The notes below the pieces were generated by a model that saw nothing but the letters and a program-made list of their open reading frames with translations, was not told the DNA's origin and made no database searches. Positions 61,994 to 64,000 of a stretch of 64,000 nt of DNA are shown piece by piece. Location: positions 57,501-121,500 of the forward strand of contig JAWQEG010000508.1 of assembly GCA_033782935.1 (NCBI GenBank), read 5' to 3'. This DNA comes from Petrolisthes cinctipes. Taxonomy: Eukaryota > Arthropoda > Malacostraca > Decapoda > Porcellanidae. Made by a program: the position numbers and the translations under genes. Position 1 is the first letter of the stretch. Every line of letters begins with the position of its first letter.

Positions 61994-64000
61994 ACTTCTG
62001 GGACCCCAAAATATCGAATTTTCGGGTGTTTTGAGCCTGAATTTGAGATATAAACGGGTACAGAAGATGCATGCACATATTGACTTTGGGCACCTAAAAT
62101 ATCGATTTTGAGCATGTTTTGGGCCTGTATTTTGAAAACATACTAAATAGGAGTAGGCATGTACAGATCACTTCTGGAACCCCAAAATATCGAATTTTCG
62201 TGTGTTTTGAGCTTAATTTTGAGATATAAACGGGTACTGAAGATGCATGCACATATCGACTTTTGTTCACCTAAAATATCGATTTTGAGCATGTTTCGGT
62301 TCTGTATCTTGAAAACATTCTAACTAGAAGTAGGCATGTACAGATCGCTTCTAGGACCCAAAAATACCGAATTTTCGGGTGTTTTAATCCTGAATTTGAA
62401 ATATAAACGGGTACAGAAAATGCATGCCCATATCGATTTGGGACACTTCAAATATCGATTATTAGCATGTTTTGGGCCTGTATTTTTAAAACATTCTAGC
62501 ACTAAGTAGGCATGCACAGATCGCTTCTGGGACCCAAAAATATCGAATTTTTGGGTGTTTTGAGGTTGAATTTGGGATATAAACGGGTGCAAAAGATGCA
62601 TACACATATTGACTTTGGGCACCTAATATATCGATTTTCAGCATGTTTTGGGCCTGTATTTTGAAAACATTCTAACTAGGAGTTGGCATACACAGATCAC
62701 TTCTAGTACCCCAAAATATCGATTTTTCGGGTGTTTTGAGCCTGATTTTGAGATATAAACGGATAACAGAAGATGCATGCACATATCGACTTTGGACTCT
62801 TAAAATATCGATTTTTATCATGTTTTAAGCCTATATATTGAAAACATTCTAGCATTGAGTAGGCATGTACAGATTGCTTCTGGGACTCAAAAATATCGAA
62901 TATTCGGGTGTTTTGAGGTTGAATTTGGGATATAAACGGGTGCAGAAGATGCATACACATATTGACTTTGGGCACCAAAAATATCGATTTCCAGCATGTT
63001 TTGGGCCTGTATCTGAGTAGGCATGTACAGATTGCTTCTGGGACCCCAGAATATCGAATTTTCGGGTGTTTGGAGCCTGAATTTGAGATATAAACGGGTA
63101 CAGAAGATGCATGCTCATATCGACTTTTGGGCACCTAAAATATCGATTTTTAAGCATGTTTTGAGCCTATATTTTGAAAACATTCTAGCACTGAGTAGGC
63201 ATATACAGATCGCTTCTGGGACCCCAAAATATCGAATTTTCGGGTGTTTTAAGCCTGAATTTGAGATATCGACTTTTGGCACCTAAAATATCGATTTTTA
63301 GCATGTTTTGGGCCTATATTTTGAACATATTCTAGCACTGAGTAGGCATGTACAGATCGCTTCTGGGACCCCAAAATATCGAATTTTCGGGTGTTTGGAG
63401 CCTGAATTTGAGAAAACGGGTACTGAAAATGCATGCACATATCGACTTTTGGGCACCTAAAATATCGATTTTGAGCATGGTTTGAGTCTGCATCTTGAAA
63501 ACATCCTAACTAGGAGTAGGCATGTACAGATCGCTTCTAGGACCCAAAAATACCGAAATTTCGGGTGTTTTGAGCCTGAATTTGAGATATAAACGGGTAC
63601 AGAAGATGCATGCACATATCGACTTTGGACACTTCAAATATCGATTTTTAGTTTGTTTTGAGCCTGTATTCTGAAAACATTCTAGCACTAAGTAGGCATG
63701 TACAGATCGCTTCTGGGACCCCAAAATATCGAATTTTCGGGAGTTTTGTTCCTGAATTTGAGATATCGACTTTGGGCATCTAAAATATCGATTTATAGCA
63801 TGTTTTGGGCCTATATTTTGAACATATTCTAGCACTGAGTAGGCATGTACAGATCGCTTCTGGGACCCCAAAATATCGAATTTTCGGGTGTTTTGAGCCT
63901 GAATTTGAGATATAAACGGGTACAGAAGATGCATGCACATATTGACTTTGGGCACCTAAAATATCGATTTCTAGCATGTTTGAGCCTATATTTTTTGAAA
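61994..64000 (-). repeat. Right-edge satellite without a clear long period
   Basis: Full-length and short monomers alternate, with many private changes (TTTTGTTCACC near 62262, GTTTCGGTTCTG near 62293). I see no higher-order period within the 2 kb visible. Confidence 0.7.

Larger units (their letters stand above)
51227..64000 (-). repeat. Satellite array, same 176-bp family, - orientation
   Basis: The landmarks appear as reverse complements: CGAATTTTCGGGTGTTTTGA, GGCATGTACAGATCGCTTC and AAACGGGTACAGAAGATGCA. The array runs to the end of the window. It uses the same subfamilies as the + array. An extra variant is enriched: deletion of the bases between TTTGAGA and AAACGGGTACTGAAG. The reverse complement of the left-end variant with CCCAAATTCAACCTC is also common here. 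Confidence 0.98.

Overview
This window is non-genic eukaryotic DNA. It is a long satellite array, about 55 of the 64 kb, interrupted by one LTR retrotransposon. There is no bacterial gene architecture, no rRNA or tRNA gene, and no intact protein-coding gene. The satellite style, the Ty3/gypsy-type element with env-like remnants, and the GA and AAC microsatellites in its LTRs point to an animal, most likely an invertebrate. I cannot name the species from the sequence. The setting looks centromeric, pericentromeric or otherwise heterochromatic; that is inference.

Layout: (1) 1-39387 is a head-to-tail satellite in + orientation with a basic 176-bp monomer. Two shorter classes occur, near 147 and 158 bp. 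The monomers are organised into higher-order repeats: a 1,497-bp period at about 0.8-4.9 kb, a 1,325-bp period at about 7.2-11.2 kb, and a large 16,297-bp tandem duplication (5415-21711 and 21712-37809). Each large copy contains its own nested 2.63-kb duplication. (2) 39388-48087 is an 8,700-bp retrotransposon with two 590-bp LTRs and a 4-bp target-site duplication, inserted inside a monomer. Its order is gag, protease, RT, RNase H, integrase and then an env-like third region, all broken by stops and frameshifts. (3) 48088-51226 is + satellite with only short-range duplications. (4) At 51226/51227 the satellite polarity flips. 51227-64000 is the same satellite on the - strand, including about four copies of a 1,692-bp higher-order repeat.

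Main observations. The 176-bp monomer is itself an ancestral dimer: its two 88-bp halves align without a gap at 59 of 88 positions and share two conserved boxes. The array shows layered amplification whose order can be read from shared rare variants. The retroelement is paradoxical, because its LTRs differ at only 6 of 590 positions while its coding region is ruined; this suggests trans-mobilisation of an already dead copy, or LTR conversion. A 50-bp minisatellite inside it grew out of integrase coding sequence.

Many open frames of 60-257 codons cross the satellite on both strands. They are by-products of a repeat with few stop codons, and I do not annotate them as genes. Identities and periods were worked out by eye; approximate boundaries are marked as such.
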